Shown here: one piece after another, positions 1-14,286 of the stretch
Layout of the letters: each line of letters starts with the position of its first letter
How positions within the stretch are numbered: the stretch's first letter is position 1
Assembly (NCBI GenBank): GCA_019843655.1
Contig: JACDQD010000006.1
Coordinates: forward strand, 3,402,034-3,466,033
Source of the DNA: Lethocerus indicus
Lineage: Eukaryota; Arthropoda; Insecta; Hemiptera; Belostomatidae
DNA: 64,000 nucleotides
Direction of reading: 5' to 3'
Position numbers and translations under genes: made by a program
The notes under the pieces: generated by a model
Databases searched by the model: none
Seen by the model: the letters and a program-made list of their open reading frames with translations, nothing else
Told to the model about the DNA's origin: nothing

Positions 1-2200
1 TGGTCTCGATATTGTGTCCTCCAGAATTCTATCTCACTCGGCTTGTTTTATCCAAATTGGCAAATAAGTTCGAACTAGAAGTTTTTTACTGATATAAAAT
101 TTAAAATTGTGACGCTGGTGCAAAACTTTCTGGACAATTGAGGTACGCCTTTCCGTCGTCATTCAATTCTGATATTGCGATTTTTCTGAAATATTTACCA
201 TTGACATTGTCGAAGGTTAAGTTGAACTTGAACAATGCCCTACTCTGATGTGTTCAAAATAAGTCTCTCGGAAAGATATGAGTTTCTCTACGAAAATAGG
301 TTTTTAAAATTCATGAATTCAGTGTTGACGATTCAGTCCCTGTCTTGATTTAGACTTGCAAAATATCGTAGATATTGTCAGTTTTATTATAATACAGATT
401 ACGGAAGAAGCGATTTCTGAATACTGCGTTCGTTTCGCCTAAATTGCTTAGTCATTCCCCGCTGTTACGGTCCAATACAACAAAATTGCTTCTCAGATAG
501 AATAAGGTAAATATTCAATTTTAATTTATAGAATAGTGAATAATTTCGGATGAGGCAGAAAAAATTACCTTACCCGATTTACTTTTAATTTCAATTTTTT
601 TTAATTCACGCACATTGGTCAAGAATCTTACAGACCTTAGACAGAATGTGTTAGAACAGTAATTGTTATCATCAATAATTGTGAAGTCCTACGATGTCGC
701 AGAATTGTATCGCGATTAATTCTTTCAAAAAACTGCTGGAAGCAAGACATGAATATAAGATAAGTTCTGAAATTGTAAAGACTGAAAATGGTTTCGATCG
801 GAGCTGTTCCAAGTTTTTCATTACATAACGCTAAAATGGGAACCCCTTTTCTCTCCGCGGTTCGACGGCAGAAGTGAAAGCGCGGCTTTTTCATTTTTTT
901 TGGCGATTCCGAGCGGACTAATGGCTCGAAACTTTGTCTGGAGGGACTTTAAAAGAAGGTCAAAGGTTATATTCTCCTTGACAAAATGCATATAATATGG
1001 ATGAGGGGTGATTACTCCGATGGTTGGAAAAGAGGAGGAGGAGGAGGAGGAGGAGGAGGAAGGGGCTCTGAGTAGGCAAGGCCCGCTTTACATCCCTCAA
1101 GGGGCCGACCTTGACCGCCAAACTACTAACTTTTTCTTAAGACTCTTACAAATTGATTTCCCCTGAAAGGATTTCAAATATGTCCCCTTATAATATAATA
1201 CAATTTTCAATAGACTTAACTAAATACATATCTGACCCGACAGAAGATCTAGAGTTGTAAAGATAAGATCTGCTTAATACAAACAAAAACTAATAATCGC
1301 ATAAAACTACTGAACAGGGGGTCTAGATTGCCAGATATCTGTATTTCAATTTCGGCCAATTGCCCATAATTCACTTGCCTTGAATAGTCCGTGGCATCAG
1401 CAAGAAAATATAGAACAAAATACTGACTAAGATATAGAATTGTGTTGTGAATTGGAATAGAGTCTCTGACACGTTAAAATTCCACGCATATCTCCTCTCG
1501 TTTTTCTGAGTGTGCCACACATTCTATACGTGTTTATTAACTATTATGTCAATTATATTTTGTCTGGACAAGAAGCATATAATTGTTTATTTAATCGATT
1601 CGGTTCCTTAAAACCTTAAACCGATTCCTTCGAAACCGGCTCTGGTGAGTGTTGAAAAATACAGGAATGGAACACTAAGTCGTGCAAAAACGAAGCATTT
1701 AATTTCTTTATACTTGACCCGAGTCACTAATTTATATCTCTACATTAGTGGTGGCCGCGATTTCTGTAATACTTTTTAAAAGTATTATATGTTCCCGTAG
1801 TTTTTGCGAATTCGTCTCCACTCTCTGTATCGGCTACGACTTCTCACCTCTTTCAGTAGTATTCCGTTATTAATACAGGGAGTTACTCGTATCGATTAAA
1901 ATATAGTTCCGAACGTGCCACTAACGATAGCGAGTGCTGGAATTTTCTTATGCCTCGAATATCTCGAATTTTATCTAATTTTTCAATCGAAAATCCGCAA
2001 TATTTTTCAGCTGGAATTAACCCAAGTTTTATTGACATTATTCTAACGCCAATGCACCAAATCGCTAGGGTATATATTCATGTTTAGGTATGAAGTCGTA
2101 CACTGCAGAAATTCGAGTAAAATGTTCTGTGTACTCACTGCGGAAATGAACTGTGGAAATGTAGAATGGCTGAAATAATTGTGTCATCCGATTATTTTGG
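1..2200. other. Non-coding, nothing recognised
   Basis: AT-rich. The only notable items are the GGA run at 1032 and a small palindrome near 1769 (AATACTTTTTAAAAGTATT). No reading frame resembles a protein family. Confidence 0.5.
1032..1061 (+). repeat. (GGA)n microsatellite
   Basis: About nine GGA triplets inside a purine-rich stretch. Confidence 0.9.
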
Positions 2201-2209
2201 ATTATTAGG

Positions 2210-2640
2210 CCAACAGTTAGGTGGTATTCGGCCTGAAACGTGTTTGTGGCACGTCCTTCCGCCTCGTTCTACAGATCGCTCGGCCCCGTTGTCGTCTGAT
2301 TAGACGATTTGCATTTGCGAGTCCGCCCCGAAATCGGATCCGGATGTGACAACTATTGAGATTTAGTCCTGGAGTAGGGCGCGTACTGCCGACGACGGGG
2401 CGGTGCCCGCGACCAATCAATAAGGGCAGAACCCCCCGCCCCCGCCCCGCCACCTCCGCCGCCCCCAGCCACCGCTACAGATGATCGTGCCACGCACATC
2501 CGTGCCAATTGGCACACTCCCGGCCCAAGTTTCCCGTCCCTATTGCCTCTCCATTAGCCAGAGACGTTTCGAGTACTTGCAAAGCGCCCGACTTGCGCCT
2601 ACTTCGAGCTCGCCCTTAACTGAAGTATTACACGAATTGG
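2210..2640. promoter_or_regulatory. GC-rich island with CCAAT, GC boxes and an octamer
   Basis: A sharp GC-rich patch in AT-rich DNA. It contains GCGACCAATCAATAAG (CCAAT type), several CCCCGCCCC boxes, ATTTGCAT (octamer type) at about 2307, and CCGATTTCGG-like CpG-rich sequence. Open frames on both strands end within it and resemble no family. It could be a promoter of an unannotated transcript or an enhancer. No TATA box is obvious. Confidence 0.3.
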
Positions 2641-2957
2641 GGGTATTTACTTTTTACCAATAGGCCTAGGCGATTTTCTCACTACCTGGCAAGATACCAA
2701 AAAGAGTACATTCGTGTTATCAAACCGTACTATCACAAGAAATTATCTAAAAATTCGTAGTAACTTTTAAAATAAAAAATAGTAAAACTAGTTTTACGTA
2801 CAAATGAAATTGCTGTTAAACTGGATTTCTTTCAAATAATATTTACCCCGTACGGCAATATTAATGTAAAGCAGCCAACCGGGGAAATGTTTGGAGATGT
2901 GTAGGTGAACGGTCAGTGTAGGTTTAAGGACCCGGATCCAAATTGAATCATATGTAT

Positions 2958-3150
2958 TAGGGGGACCGGAAAGTAATGTCGTTTTTTCACAAAATTCAAA
3001 CAAATATAACTTTAACAAGTTTCTATTTCTGTAATCACGCTCCTTGTCACTCTAACCTTAAAATGTATTCGGTACAACTTTGATCTACACAATCAACTGA
3101 CAAAAACGCACATTGACAGAAAAGACATTACTTTCCGGTTCACCTTATAT
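2958..3150. mobile_element. Mariner-like remnant, about 190 bp
   Basis: Opposed ends: AGGGGGACCGGAAAGTAATG on the left and, on the other strand, AGGTGAACCGGAAAGTAATG on the right, both next to TA-rich flanks and followed by TC and, on the left, GTTTTTTCAC. The CGGAAAGTAATGTC type of end is common in mariner-like elements. The interior is too short for a transposase, so this is a deletion derivative. Confidence 0.6.
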
Positions 3151-6034
3151 TATTTATGAGTTGAACTTCGTGTATTCCAAAGGAATTATGGATTAAGTTT
3201 TGATCCCTTAAATTATTAAAATGTAAATTTATTTGAACCCAACCGTTGGACGGACCGAAAGTTCCCTGACCTTTCACGGGGCCCGGAACTCTTCGCCATT
3301 TAAAAGGGAAACCTTTGAAAGTTAATAAAAGCTCAAGTCGATAACATTGGCCGGATTTACATAAATCGGGGTTATCAAAGGGTTTGAAAAAGAAAAGGGG
3401 TATGTGTAGCGGTGATGGTATTCAACCTGCCTCGGGGGGGAGGAACATTATTGAATATTCGGATCAATTGGAGACTTATTGGTCGGACAGCGCTAATCGA
3501 ACTCTTTTTTCCCACATTTTTCAACGTTTTGTTCACGTTGAACGTGTTTGATTCACGAGTGGATCCCACAGGACTATAACAATTTTCAGAATGCTACGGG
3601 TAGATAGTAGACGAAATGAAAAATAATTTCGTTAACATCCAGTTCTATATAATGTACCCAAATTGTAAATTTACAATAAATATATTCTATCCATACTTTA
3701 TTATTTACTTTTGAAATATTTGTAATAAACATGCTTACTTTTGTTTCTGAATATTGAAACTATGCACGAAATTCAAGTTCCTTTTTCACCCGAATGAGAG
3801 TGCGTTCTATTTCTTTCCTTGTTCCTATTTGGGGGTTGTGTGAGAGAGCCCCTCTCTCAAATGTAATTACTAGTAATTTCGTGGTTTTTTCCCTCAAGGG
3901 TTCTTCCGAAAGAGGTTGCTACCCTAATCTACAAGTCTATAGCGCCGATACCAACCGATTCTTCCAATCAAGTTTTCCGAATTCCCATGTACGTAAGAAA
4001 ACAGGGGGACTTAAAATTAAAGATAAATACAAATTTGACGCACATATTTTTAAAACTGCTATATCGTCAGAACAAAATGCCGATGGTTCCGAATGTTGGT
4101 TCGGTTATAACCAAAATTTTGATTTCGCTTTATACGGTTCACTGATTGCTATAGAGGTTATTGGCATTTCCCAGGCCGGCCACTTGTGGGGAAAATTAAT
4201 TTTGTTCCGATTTGTTTCGCAGAACAGAAAACGAGAAGCCTCGTCGTGCTCACAGAAATTGTTTATCGTTTGTCTCAATTTTCCCCCCGGAATTTTTCTC
4301 CGAAAAACATACTCGTCGTTATTAACCACGAGTCCGTTTCCCAAATCCGAGAGTTAACTGGAAAACTCTTAGTTTATAATTCAAGGTTTCACCCCGAAAT
4401 GAAATCTTAACGAAGCCACTCCACCGCCGCAGGATTCCGGTCCAAATTTAACCGGTGACCGAAATATTTGATTAGCCCAACCCACCTGTGGGATAAGAAA
4501 AAGTTTAAATCTCTCATCTGACCGTCTATCCTTGTTGAATTATTTCAGAAAAGTTATTTCCCCCATTACCCCATTATCTTCATGCTTGTAGGAACATAAA
4601 AAGGGGAGCATCATATCATTGCAAATGTTTAAAACGGTTGAAATTGTTTCATCAAAATAACCGTTTAGAACACTAAGGTGGGGTTAGAATAAAATTTGAA
4701 AGAAAGTTTTAATAAAAGTCGTTATAAGCGATTATTATATGTCACGAAAGACGTATAAAAATAATAATGAAAGCTTGTGTTCAGTTGTGTAATGGAAAAC
4801 AATTTTGAAAGTTGTTTTTACAGGACTGACAGGTATCTTTCTAACGAGTACACTTGAATTAACGAGCTTCTGCCTTTCAACCATTTACGCTTTTAAATTG
4901 AAGTCAGAATTGGAGATTCATATTTCAGTATGAAATATTTGAAAAAAAGAATATTTTAAATTTTTACCACCGTTTTTAGGACTATGCATAGTGAACTATG
5001 TATTACTTTGAAAGAAATTATTATTATAGGTTTGAGGTTGTGGGGGGCGATAACCCCGGTCTTCACTTCCGATCGCGAATTGTTCCCCAACTGGTTGACA
5101 ACCTCGGTTAATTTTATTCCTCCCTTGTTCCTTTTGTCGCCGAAATAGATTCTTCTTTAAACGAAAGTTCAATCTGGCGCGAAGCTCTGCCCCCCATCCC
5201 CCCCCCCAACTAAAAGACCAATCGTTCTTTTGTTCTCTTCAAGGCTCTTACCGTAGTCGGCGACTCATCTCGCCTAATTTTGACCGACTTCGGAAGAAAA
5301 GCGAGAAGCGGAGAAGGGAAAAAAGAAAAAGGCAAAGCGAAGAAGTTTGATCCGAGAAACCCTTTTAAAAAATTAAACGTCCTGGGGGGAGGATGCCCCC
5401 TTTTAAGTATTCCAATAATCTCGGAAATAATTACTCCGGCTTCAGAAGATTGTTCGCCGGTCGGGTAATTTTAAATTTGAAAGGGGCAATTTTAGGATCT
5501 CTCACCGCCTGCAATATTAGTCACTTGTATATTTCAACGGTTCATCATATCGTTAAGACGAAACCATTCTTACTTTCGTACATTCGTTAATTTTTGTAGG
5601 ACGGTATTTGAAGGAATTGAAGGTGTATTATCTCCAAATAGCGGGACCTTTAGATATATTAACTGTATTGATCCATACATCTTGTTTAGACTTATGTAGG
5701 TCGGATCTTACAATTATCAGTAATATATGTTTTCAACTTTGAGCGAACTCTAAGCCTAAGAGGTTAACACTGCCTACCCATAAATATAGGGGTGAAACCG
5801 CAGTGGGCTGCGTAGACTTGAATATGAAATAAGACAAGGGGAAGACAAGATATTTTATATCCGCATTGTGAGGGAAAGAGTCGGAAGAAGTCGGCCGTCC
5901 CAATTCTTAGTAGTGACTGGGGACTTGAATATTTAAAAGGCCCTGACCCCCCCCCTCCATGAAGTCGGGGCCATGAAACTTTGAAAACGAGCACTACCAA
6001 GTGGAGACTTCATTTAAAATTACTTACGTTTCCC

Positions 6035-6082
<48 letters not shown>

Positions 6083-9000
6083 GTTATATATATAATTTTA
6101 CAATGTTTTACGTTCGGTTTATTCTCAAGGCGTTGTCTGATGCGGGGAACAGAGCGTTCATATTTAGCGTGTAGTTAAACACGAAATGCATATACGATGT
6201 GTTTCAAGTATTCAGAAATGTGTGGATACTGGGCAAACGCCTGCTGGAGTTAGAACGTTTAATCAGTTGACATTTTCAATTGAAGGCGGCTAATTGGGTC
6301 CACCCTCCGGTTAATCCAATTCCGGCTCCGGAATGCGTTTACGCGGCATCAATCCGAGCCCGGCACCGGTTCGTGATCAATTTTCCTTCTGTAAAATTGT
6401 GTTGTAAATTTCAACCGGCCGAAATCAAATTATCGAAATAAAACTGTTCCTTTTCGACGAACGTCGTCGAAAATACAATACCCGCATGAAATTGCCCTGT
6501 TTAGAGAAATGAGTTAAAAACACTTTACTGTTTATATATTTTTATATGTTTGGCGCACATTTCAGTTATGTATTTTTGTTCAATTATTGTTGGACACACT
6601 GATAGAATATTTATTGCCCTGAAAAAATTCTCAACACAATTAATTTGTCGAAGTATTTCAAAATTCCCAATTAAAAATTTGCAATTCAAAAGCGTTCAAA
6701 ATTTTCAATTGGAGTCCGTATGGATGTTACGATGTAATATTTCGGTCGCCCTATTATTTATAACGAGCGCCATTGAATGAGTTATGTACTTAGTTCTATT
6801 ATAGGTGTAGTAACGCTATTCCAAACCATCGCCGTATCACCGAAAATATATCCATAATATCTTAATATGTTTATATCAAATGAAAATAAGTAAAATTTCT
6901 GTTTTTAACGTCACTCTTGGTTGCTTGATGCCCAAGTGTAATTGAACGAGTTCCAATTTTTCTTTTCGATAAAACGGCGCTCTGGGCCAAAATTTTATTA
7001 TCTCTTTTTTTTCCTCCTCCTTCGACGAAAATTTAATATCTCGCCAAGTCGTAAATTTTCCCATCTCCCATCCCGTTCTATAATTCTACCGCTTTTATTG
7101 TTATTGGGACCATTTGCGTTCGTTGGCGGGGTGGGGGGGGAGTCCCTCGGGAACCGCTTCACCGGATACGCCCCGTCCCGTCCAGTTCAGCTCCGCTAAA
7201 AGCATTCGGGAAAATAGAATTTTTATTTTCTATACCACTATAAAACTAGTGAGATCCCTCTTCGTATCTGTGTGTAGGTTTCGTGTTCGGCGGCGATTCC
7301 AACAGCAGTGCGCCGACCTTCGGACTTTGTAATGCTAATTTTATGTCCTCAGTACGCCTTATAAATTAACTCTTTGTTAAACTCTCTTCTACATTCATAA
7401 ACCTGACATTTTTGTTATCCTATTCATTCAATTATCTTTTGAATTGATTCATCGGCCGGTTGTTTCAATTGTCTGCTTTCTTTTTACAGTGCTCTTATTG
7501 TTAATGAAAGTTGGGTGAAAATAGAAAACGCCGATTAAACCGTCTTGTACAGAACATTTAATAAGACCTGAAGATAAAATTTAATACTATTGAAAATCGA
7601 TTAAAAAGCATATTTTGTTATTTATTTATATTTTTATTACAAAGTGAAAGCGAATAGAATTGTTGCAAAAGGAATCAATACAATTTCCCCGCTGTTTATT
7701 TGTTCAATGTTTTATATAACTTTAGGTTTCCCATTGTTTCGCTTCGCTTGCAGTTTCTTCCCCCTTAAGACGTTTAAATATTCATCGACCGCGGGGATAT
7801 TTTGTGTTGTTGCCGACCTCGGGAGTGAAACCCTGCAAATATTTCCGTTAACAGCTGTTTTCAGTTTCCTCGGGACGCCAGAGCTTCGGCCGATGGCGAT
7901 TTTTTTCTATTTATCGGGTTAATATTATTTAATACAATTCGAAATTGTGGGAATTAAAAACGTATTTGCTAATTACCGCGATTTAATATTTTGGTCATTT
8001 AACGACGACGAAATTAGTCGACTTATTTCGACTCATGTTTCAATTGTGTGTTACCAAATATTGTTGGAGCTAGGTTTTTAACTGATCCGAATTCATTTAA
8101 TTGTGCTAAACATGTTGACTACGTGTAAAATGCTTATTACCTTATACTTGTTGCCAATTGCAGGGCTGCATGGTCGAAAAGAAATTAAATTTACTTACTC
8201 GTTTTTCTTATTACGGAGCTTTGTGTCTAGTTTGGTGGCTTAAATTGTTGAATCAAGTTCCTAATTTGAGAATTCGAACGGATTGTGGGACGGGGGGGGG
8301 GGCTCGTCCGCTTATTGTTTCTCGCTTTTAGCGGATGTTTATTGTCTCTTTTGTGTTTCGTTCGCCTGTTCGTCGCCCATTAATATCCCCGATTCGAAGA
8401 TTTCTAAATTTCACACCAACCCCAGTATAAAGTCTCCACTTCTGAGAACCATACCCTTCGATTTCTATTTCTGCCAGTCTTTTTTTCATACCAATTTCAC
8501 CCTTTTTTTAGAACTCTTTATAAATTTATGTCCCGAAATATTCTTACTTTGGTTCTTTTATAAAATGTGCCTTATTTCTGAATTTTTTTGTTGGTATATT
8601 TTTCAATTGCTTTTCATTGGCGTTCTCGTACAAAATTGGGTCCTGCATTTTTATATGTTTAATGGAGCATTTATTAAAGTAGTTAGATATAAACTCTTGT
8701 TAGATGTTTTAAATTTCAGTAGTTATTGAGGAATGATATTTTTTAAAATATGTACTCTTTCCTATTATTAGACTTCTGTTTCTGAAAAATGTTACGCAGC
8801 TACAGTCAACATAAATCACGTTTAGAAAAATCTGGATTTTTGATCTTGTAACTTTTTCGACTTCTGTAACTAGATCTGTTTCTCACCATAGCCGTACACT
8901 GTATTTCTTTATATTACTGACTGAATACTACCGACGGTGGAGAGAATCCCAAACTTTACATGCAGAAGCAGAAAATCTGTCCAGATACCATGTTTAACCT

Positions 9001-9490
9001 TGCAATATCTCAAACCACGAATTCTCTGCTCTTAGACCTTAGGTAATGTTCGATTTTGCAATTCGTTTAATGACTTACTATATGTAGAACATTGTGAAAC
9101 TGTGGCTGCGTTAATCCCGCTTTGAAAATGTTTTTTTTTCTGTCGTCCGAACAATTGGACGATTGCGACGCTAGCGTTGTTGTTCTTGTTCCGTTTTTGT
9201 TTTCGTTTTTTATCTTATTGTTGTCGAGTCTTTCTGCATGCTCTTACCTCTCGTTCGAAAACAACCGGTACGCCGATAACCGCGGGAACAAAAGAGAGAG
9301 AACATTTGCTGTATCGGAATTGTGTTGAATACAGAAGAAGATCGGGACGACTAAGCTGCTGTGGTGGGAGGAGCGCCGATGGTGGAACCGGGGCCAACTG
9401 GAAGGATTGAAGTGAGCACGGGAGATTGGAGGAGGACGGCGGAATGAAACGATATTGAATTATCGTGTTTAAAAATAAATATAGATAATA
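3151..9490. other. Non-coding, nothing recognised
   Basis: Mixed AT-rich sequence with CpG-containing patches (for example 6270-6420 and 7740-7910) that may be regulatory. The longest open frame (3794-4357, plus) has no recognisable motif and no coding-like composition. Confidence 0.4.
6040..6078. repeat. (TA)n microsatellite
   Basis: About 19 AT dinucleotides. Other free-standing TA runs are listed separately or within the elements. Confidence 0.95.
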
Positions 9491-9498
9491 AAGAGTCT

Positions 9499-9651
9499 GT
9501 GAAGTGGACACCTGGAGGAGTAGGAGGAGGAGGAGGAGGAGGAGATCTGGGCGTGGTTGGGGCTGCTATGCTTGACACGCCACCCTCGTCATCCAAGATA
9601 CCCAGACTAGTCGTCAACATGTGCGGAGACACCTTCAGGCCACTCAACAAA
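9499..9651 (+). CDS. Candidate exon, Gly run then SSSKIPRLVVNMCGD
   Basis: An open frame in locally GC-rich sequence codes for a glycine run made by (GGA)n, then VVGAAMLDTPPSSSKIPRLV and NMCGDTFRPLNK, before a weak possible donor (AACAAA|GTATTT, phase 0). The peptide after the Gly run has coding-like composition, but there is no recognised domain, the splice sites are weak and the 5' limit is unclear. It could be an alternative upstream exon, part of an unseen gene, or chance. Confidence 0.22.
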
Positions 9652-12602
9652 GTATTTTTATTTATACATATATACATACTTATCTTACTTAGTTGTAAAA
9701 TTAACTAATAAGTCGTTCGTTATATATTGCATGGTTAATAAAATCAGGTATATCCATGTTTACACATATTTATACAGTTGTTTAGTTCTTACTCTTTTCT
9801 GGGTGGCATTTGTGAAAGAGTCATTAACTTTAAAATTCTGCAATGGTTCTCGCGATCTTTTTCATCATGCATTCTTTTCTGCCGTTGGTTTCTCCCCATG
9901 TATCGTGTATATATGTTAGGGGAACTTTTTCTAGTTTTCCCCCCCCCGTAGAAAGCACCCTAATGCCACGCTGAGGTATATTCGCGTTGACTGCGGTGGA
10001 AACTCGCTGAGGGAAAGCCCTGATCCACATGTCCGGGTTTGGTGGATCGCCGGGTAAAAATTCACATAAAAATGTTGGGGGTGTCCTCTTGGGTTTTGAA
10101 TATAATCAAACTAGTGAGATTTTCCTGCTGCACGCTGCTATCTCGTTTTCACCGTATGGACTTGACCAGGAATCGCACTATTCTCTGCTACTGACGATGG
10201 CGGGCAACGAAACTTATATTCCAAACTTTAGTCGACCCGAGACAAACGTCAAAAACTGTGTACTGTAAATGGGAATTGAGTGCGCACATCAGACCTTACA
10301 ACACCCATAAACCACTCGTCAGTTAAGATATCAGGGCGAATGTGAATTGCTTATTATCGATCAACTTTTGTGTATACTTCTTGTAGATTATCTAACAATT
10401 GTCCTCAGTTGTTGATTTAACTCTAAAGTCTCACTTATATACGCCGTTAAAGTTAAGTTTAACGGGGCCAATTTTTTAATGTAAACTAATGAAATGTCAG
10501 TTTTGAACCCTCAGAGTCTTGTGAAATTGGATGGTTTCTTTTATTTTTACTATTACGATGCTGTTGACAGATATTATATAATTGCATATTGAATTTTGCG
10601 CATTAATTAACTCAATTTAATTAACCTCGCTTGAAATCATTAATATTATGTCATTTCCAAAAGAAATATTATAAACGTCCAACTTATCGTTTATTTGGCG
10701 TTGCTTCGTCCTATTTCTGTCACATGCAATTCGACCTTATATCACGTGATTCCCCTTTTTGGTACAATTCTGAATCAATTTTCAGTAAATTATTTAAGGT
10801 TCACAATATCGTAAAAAGGTCTGTCCTTTATCTCCCTCAAAGATTGGAGTTATTACCGATTCTATCGAAGCCATTAGTGCGCGTTGTTACACTATTTTAT
10901 CGATCGGTAGAAAAATGTTTCGCCGAATCGTCTACAATAAAAAGTCTAATTCGTCATACCTCAATTAGTTGTCTCTATCGGTTGGCGGAGATGATATGTT
11001 TAAATATCACAGAAGTACACATTTTACGCGATATGCAATTATAATAAAACTAATATTTCCAGTTTATTCTATTTGTTATTTTCATCCCAGTTTTTTTCCG
11101 GTAGAACAGCTAACTGCGATATCATTCTTTAGTCTTCCTCGTTTCGTTGGCATCTATAGCTTTTACGTAAAATATTTGAGGGTTGCAGCGAAATCTAACT
11201 ATTATTAATAACTTACTTGGAGACTTTTCAGTTAGAACTGTATACACAGTTTTCTAAATCGTTAATTTTCATTTGATTAGAAACGAGTGAAGCTCACCGA
11301 GTTCACACTTGTGTTAAACGTTGACAATCTAACGGATAATTTAAAGTAAAAATTTCGAACACGCAGTATGTTATCGTCCAATCGGACAGAAATACGTTAA
11401 AATAGGAAACGCCCTTTTAGCGTTGGTCCTGTCGTACGCCATTTGGGAGTTAATGGCTGAAGGAAGAATTAGGAGTAATAATAGAAAGAATAAACTTGAA
11501 CAGTTGTTGTCTTTCTTCTCCGCGACGTTTACGGCCAGGACAAAGGAAGGAAAAGGCTGTTGAGTGGGACAACTGGCGGAGAGTCTTAATTTATAAAACG
11601 CGGTGTTGTTTATAGAATGAAAGTTGTTGTCGGTGAAAATTGATTGGACGTATCCTGGCCGGGGCCCCCGTCCGTTCAATTTATAGCACGGCGATCAATT
11701 CCTCCAAGTGGGCCCCCCCCCGTTCTCCTCCTTACAATTTCTCTCTCGGCTGGCTTTTTACTCGTCCGATTCAGCAAAAATGGCAGTTGACAGTAATTCC
11801 CAAAAGAGAGTCGATAAAATTTATTGTCATTCGTTTAAGCTCTACGCGAAGGTTCACCACAAAATCCGCCATTTCTAAATGACGTAAAAATTTTGCAAAT
11901 AATAACAGTCAACATTTTGCTTAAAAAATATATATGAATACACAATCATCAGCTACTTTATTGACAATTTGAACTAATGTGTAAACTGGACTTGATACTG
12001 GTTGGCTTTTGATGGCTATTCCTGTATTGAATCAATTTCTAATTTCCCAGTTCGCAGTTATACTGGTCTGTTGTCTCAATGCTAGTAAAGGCAATGAAAT
12101 ATTCGATTAAAGCAGTAAAAATAATCGAAATTTAGAAATATCTGACTACAACATATCTTTACATTCAACACTATCTTTAGTACATTTTTGTCATCTCCTT
12201 ATTCCTTATTCCTGACCGTGCGGGTTCATCAAATTTAGTCCAACTTCCTGATGATGTTTATATCTATCCCTCTCTATATTCTGCCTTCAAGTTTCGTGGC
12301 GGCGCTTAATATAACTTTCGGCGTTCAACTTAAAATCCGAAAAGTCCTGGATTTAAATCGCTGCTCTCGTCAGCGACTCGGATAGAATTTAATTTGTGCC
12401 CGCTTCTAAATTGTTTTCAAACTGTATTATACGATTGCGGACCTTTACCTTTGCGCCGCTATATGTCTGCCCTCGGGCCTCGAGGACACGCGAGAGCCCC
12501 TTACAGCTAATGCGGTTGTTATAATATATCCTCCGACTACCCGGCTTCAATAAACTTAGTCGCTGAAAGCCCTATCCGGGAATGAACAGCAGATAAACCG
12601 CC

Positions 12603-12605
<3 letters not shown>

Positions 12606-12640
<35 letters not shown>
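12606..12640. repeat. (TA)n microsatellite
   Basis: About 17 TA dinucleotides with no linked element. Confidence 0.95.
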
Positions 12641-12642
<2 letters not shown>

Positions 12643-14286
12643 ATTTGCAATAATATTAACGCCCTATTATATGAGCCTTGCATTTTAAAAATTATATTTG
12701 GTGACAATTTCTTTGCAGTATTTATTTCGTAAACCATTTTTATTATGGTCCCATCAATCCAGTCTATTTTATTTTTATTTAACTCGGTATCATCGTCTGA
12801 ATTGTTCGCGGCAAAATTTTAGGTACCTCTGTGTTTGTTGATTGCTAAATGAACTTTATTTCAACTGATGGTATAAAAGTTAAAAGTTTACCATTCAGAG
12901 AACAGTGAGTGAATTCCGAGTGCTGCACGTCGTTGGGAATATTTATAAGAAGGGGCTTGGATTAAATTACTTCCTGCATTGTATTCATAAGGGCATTCGT
13001 TTTGTAACATTTTATAGTTTGGAAACAGTTGATTGTTCCTGTTCCCGTTCCGTTCGTACACAGTAGGAAATGATATCGTTCAAAATAAGGAACAAAATTA
13101 GACAATCTTTTATCTACGTTAAAATTTTTCTTTAATTTCTTTATACATTTACTTATTAAAATATGCAAAATAACAATCGATTTTTTCATTAAATATTATA
13201 AACTGTATTGTGGAAAATAATTGCGGTCAGATCCGGGTAAGTAGATCATGTTATGGAAACTTACCAGAAAAGGTTATTGAACAAAATTACTGTAAATATT
13301 GGACGTGGACGGTGGAAGAATGAGTTCAGAATTGGACCCAAAAACGTGCTCCAACCATATGTTACACGAGAAAGGTGTTGCTGGAATGTTTTTTCGGTAC
13401 AATTCATAATTAAAGCGAGGGAGAAAATTTAAAAAGAAATTAATTTCCGTTTCCTTAAAATTGATAAAATGACTCGGCCAATCGAGTCCGAACTTTCCTG
13501 GGGGTGGAAGTTTGTAGGACGCCCGGTGTTGCGGTGAATTTTTAATTGGTTTTCCGAAAATGAATACAGAACTTTTCTCTCGCGCCCCCATGTAAAACCA
13601 CTAATTATTTACATCTTTATAGTTTGTGGGCTCTGTAATTTGTTTTCCCTTAAGCCCCGGGGGGGAGGGGTGTAGATTAAAAAAATATCCATTAGCCTAA
13701 TGAAGTCAAGAAAGACAATTTATTTGTGGCTCTATTTATAACTTCTAAAGCTTAGATTAAATGCACACCTCTGGTTGAAAAAGGGGTCGTCTGGAATTAA
13801 AATTATCCGTGTAAAACTTTCTCTTATACTAATTAAAACTAAGAAATGTAATGTTCTGTGTATTCACTGTTTTTGTCTTGTTAATTCCAATCTGCAATTA
13901 ATGCTACAAACAGAAAAAATATCTACTAACATATAAAACTATACTGTGGTCACTTTAAATATATACTTTTTTAATAGATATTTTACATTTTTAAAACTCA
14001 CAATATATTATCAATCAAGTATGATTTTCCTTTTAAGCCAGACCTATTTCAGTTAGGTAATTATCAGGGATAACCATGAGGTACTATTCTATATTACCTA
14101 CTGTACTATATTAGGTAAAGAGGGAGTAAGAAAATTTACGATCTTAATACAAAATACAAATTAATCAAATTATAAAATTTAGTTGTATTAATAAAATGAG
14201 AAATAAAAAATAAATATTTGAAATTACATTAGTTTCCCTGTAATCGGTCACTGAGGCAGAAACTAACGGCATTGTTATATCTTGCC

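Noticed and set aside
3794..4357. 187-codon open frame, plus strand
   Set aside because: No recognisable domain, no splice or promoter context, and composition typical of chance frames in this sequence.
8283..8729. 148-codon open frame rich in Phe and Leu, membrane-like
   Set aside because: The hydrophobicity comes from T-rich DNA; it begins in a G-run and has no family resemblance.
10631..11044. 137-codon open frame, plus strand
   Set aside because: AT-driven composition (Leu, Ser, Ile, Phe), no motif and no supporting splice sites.
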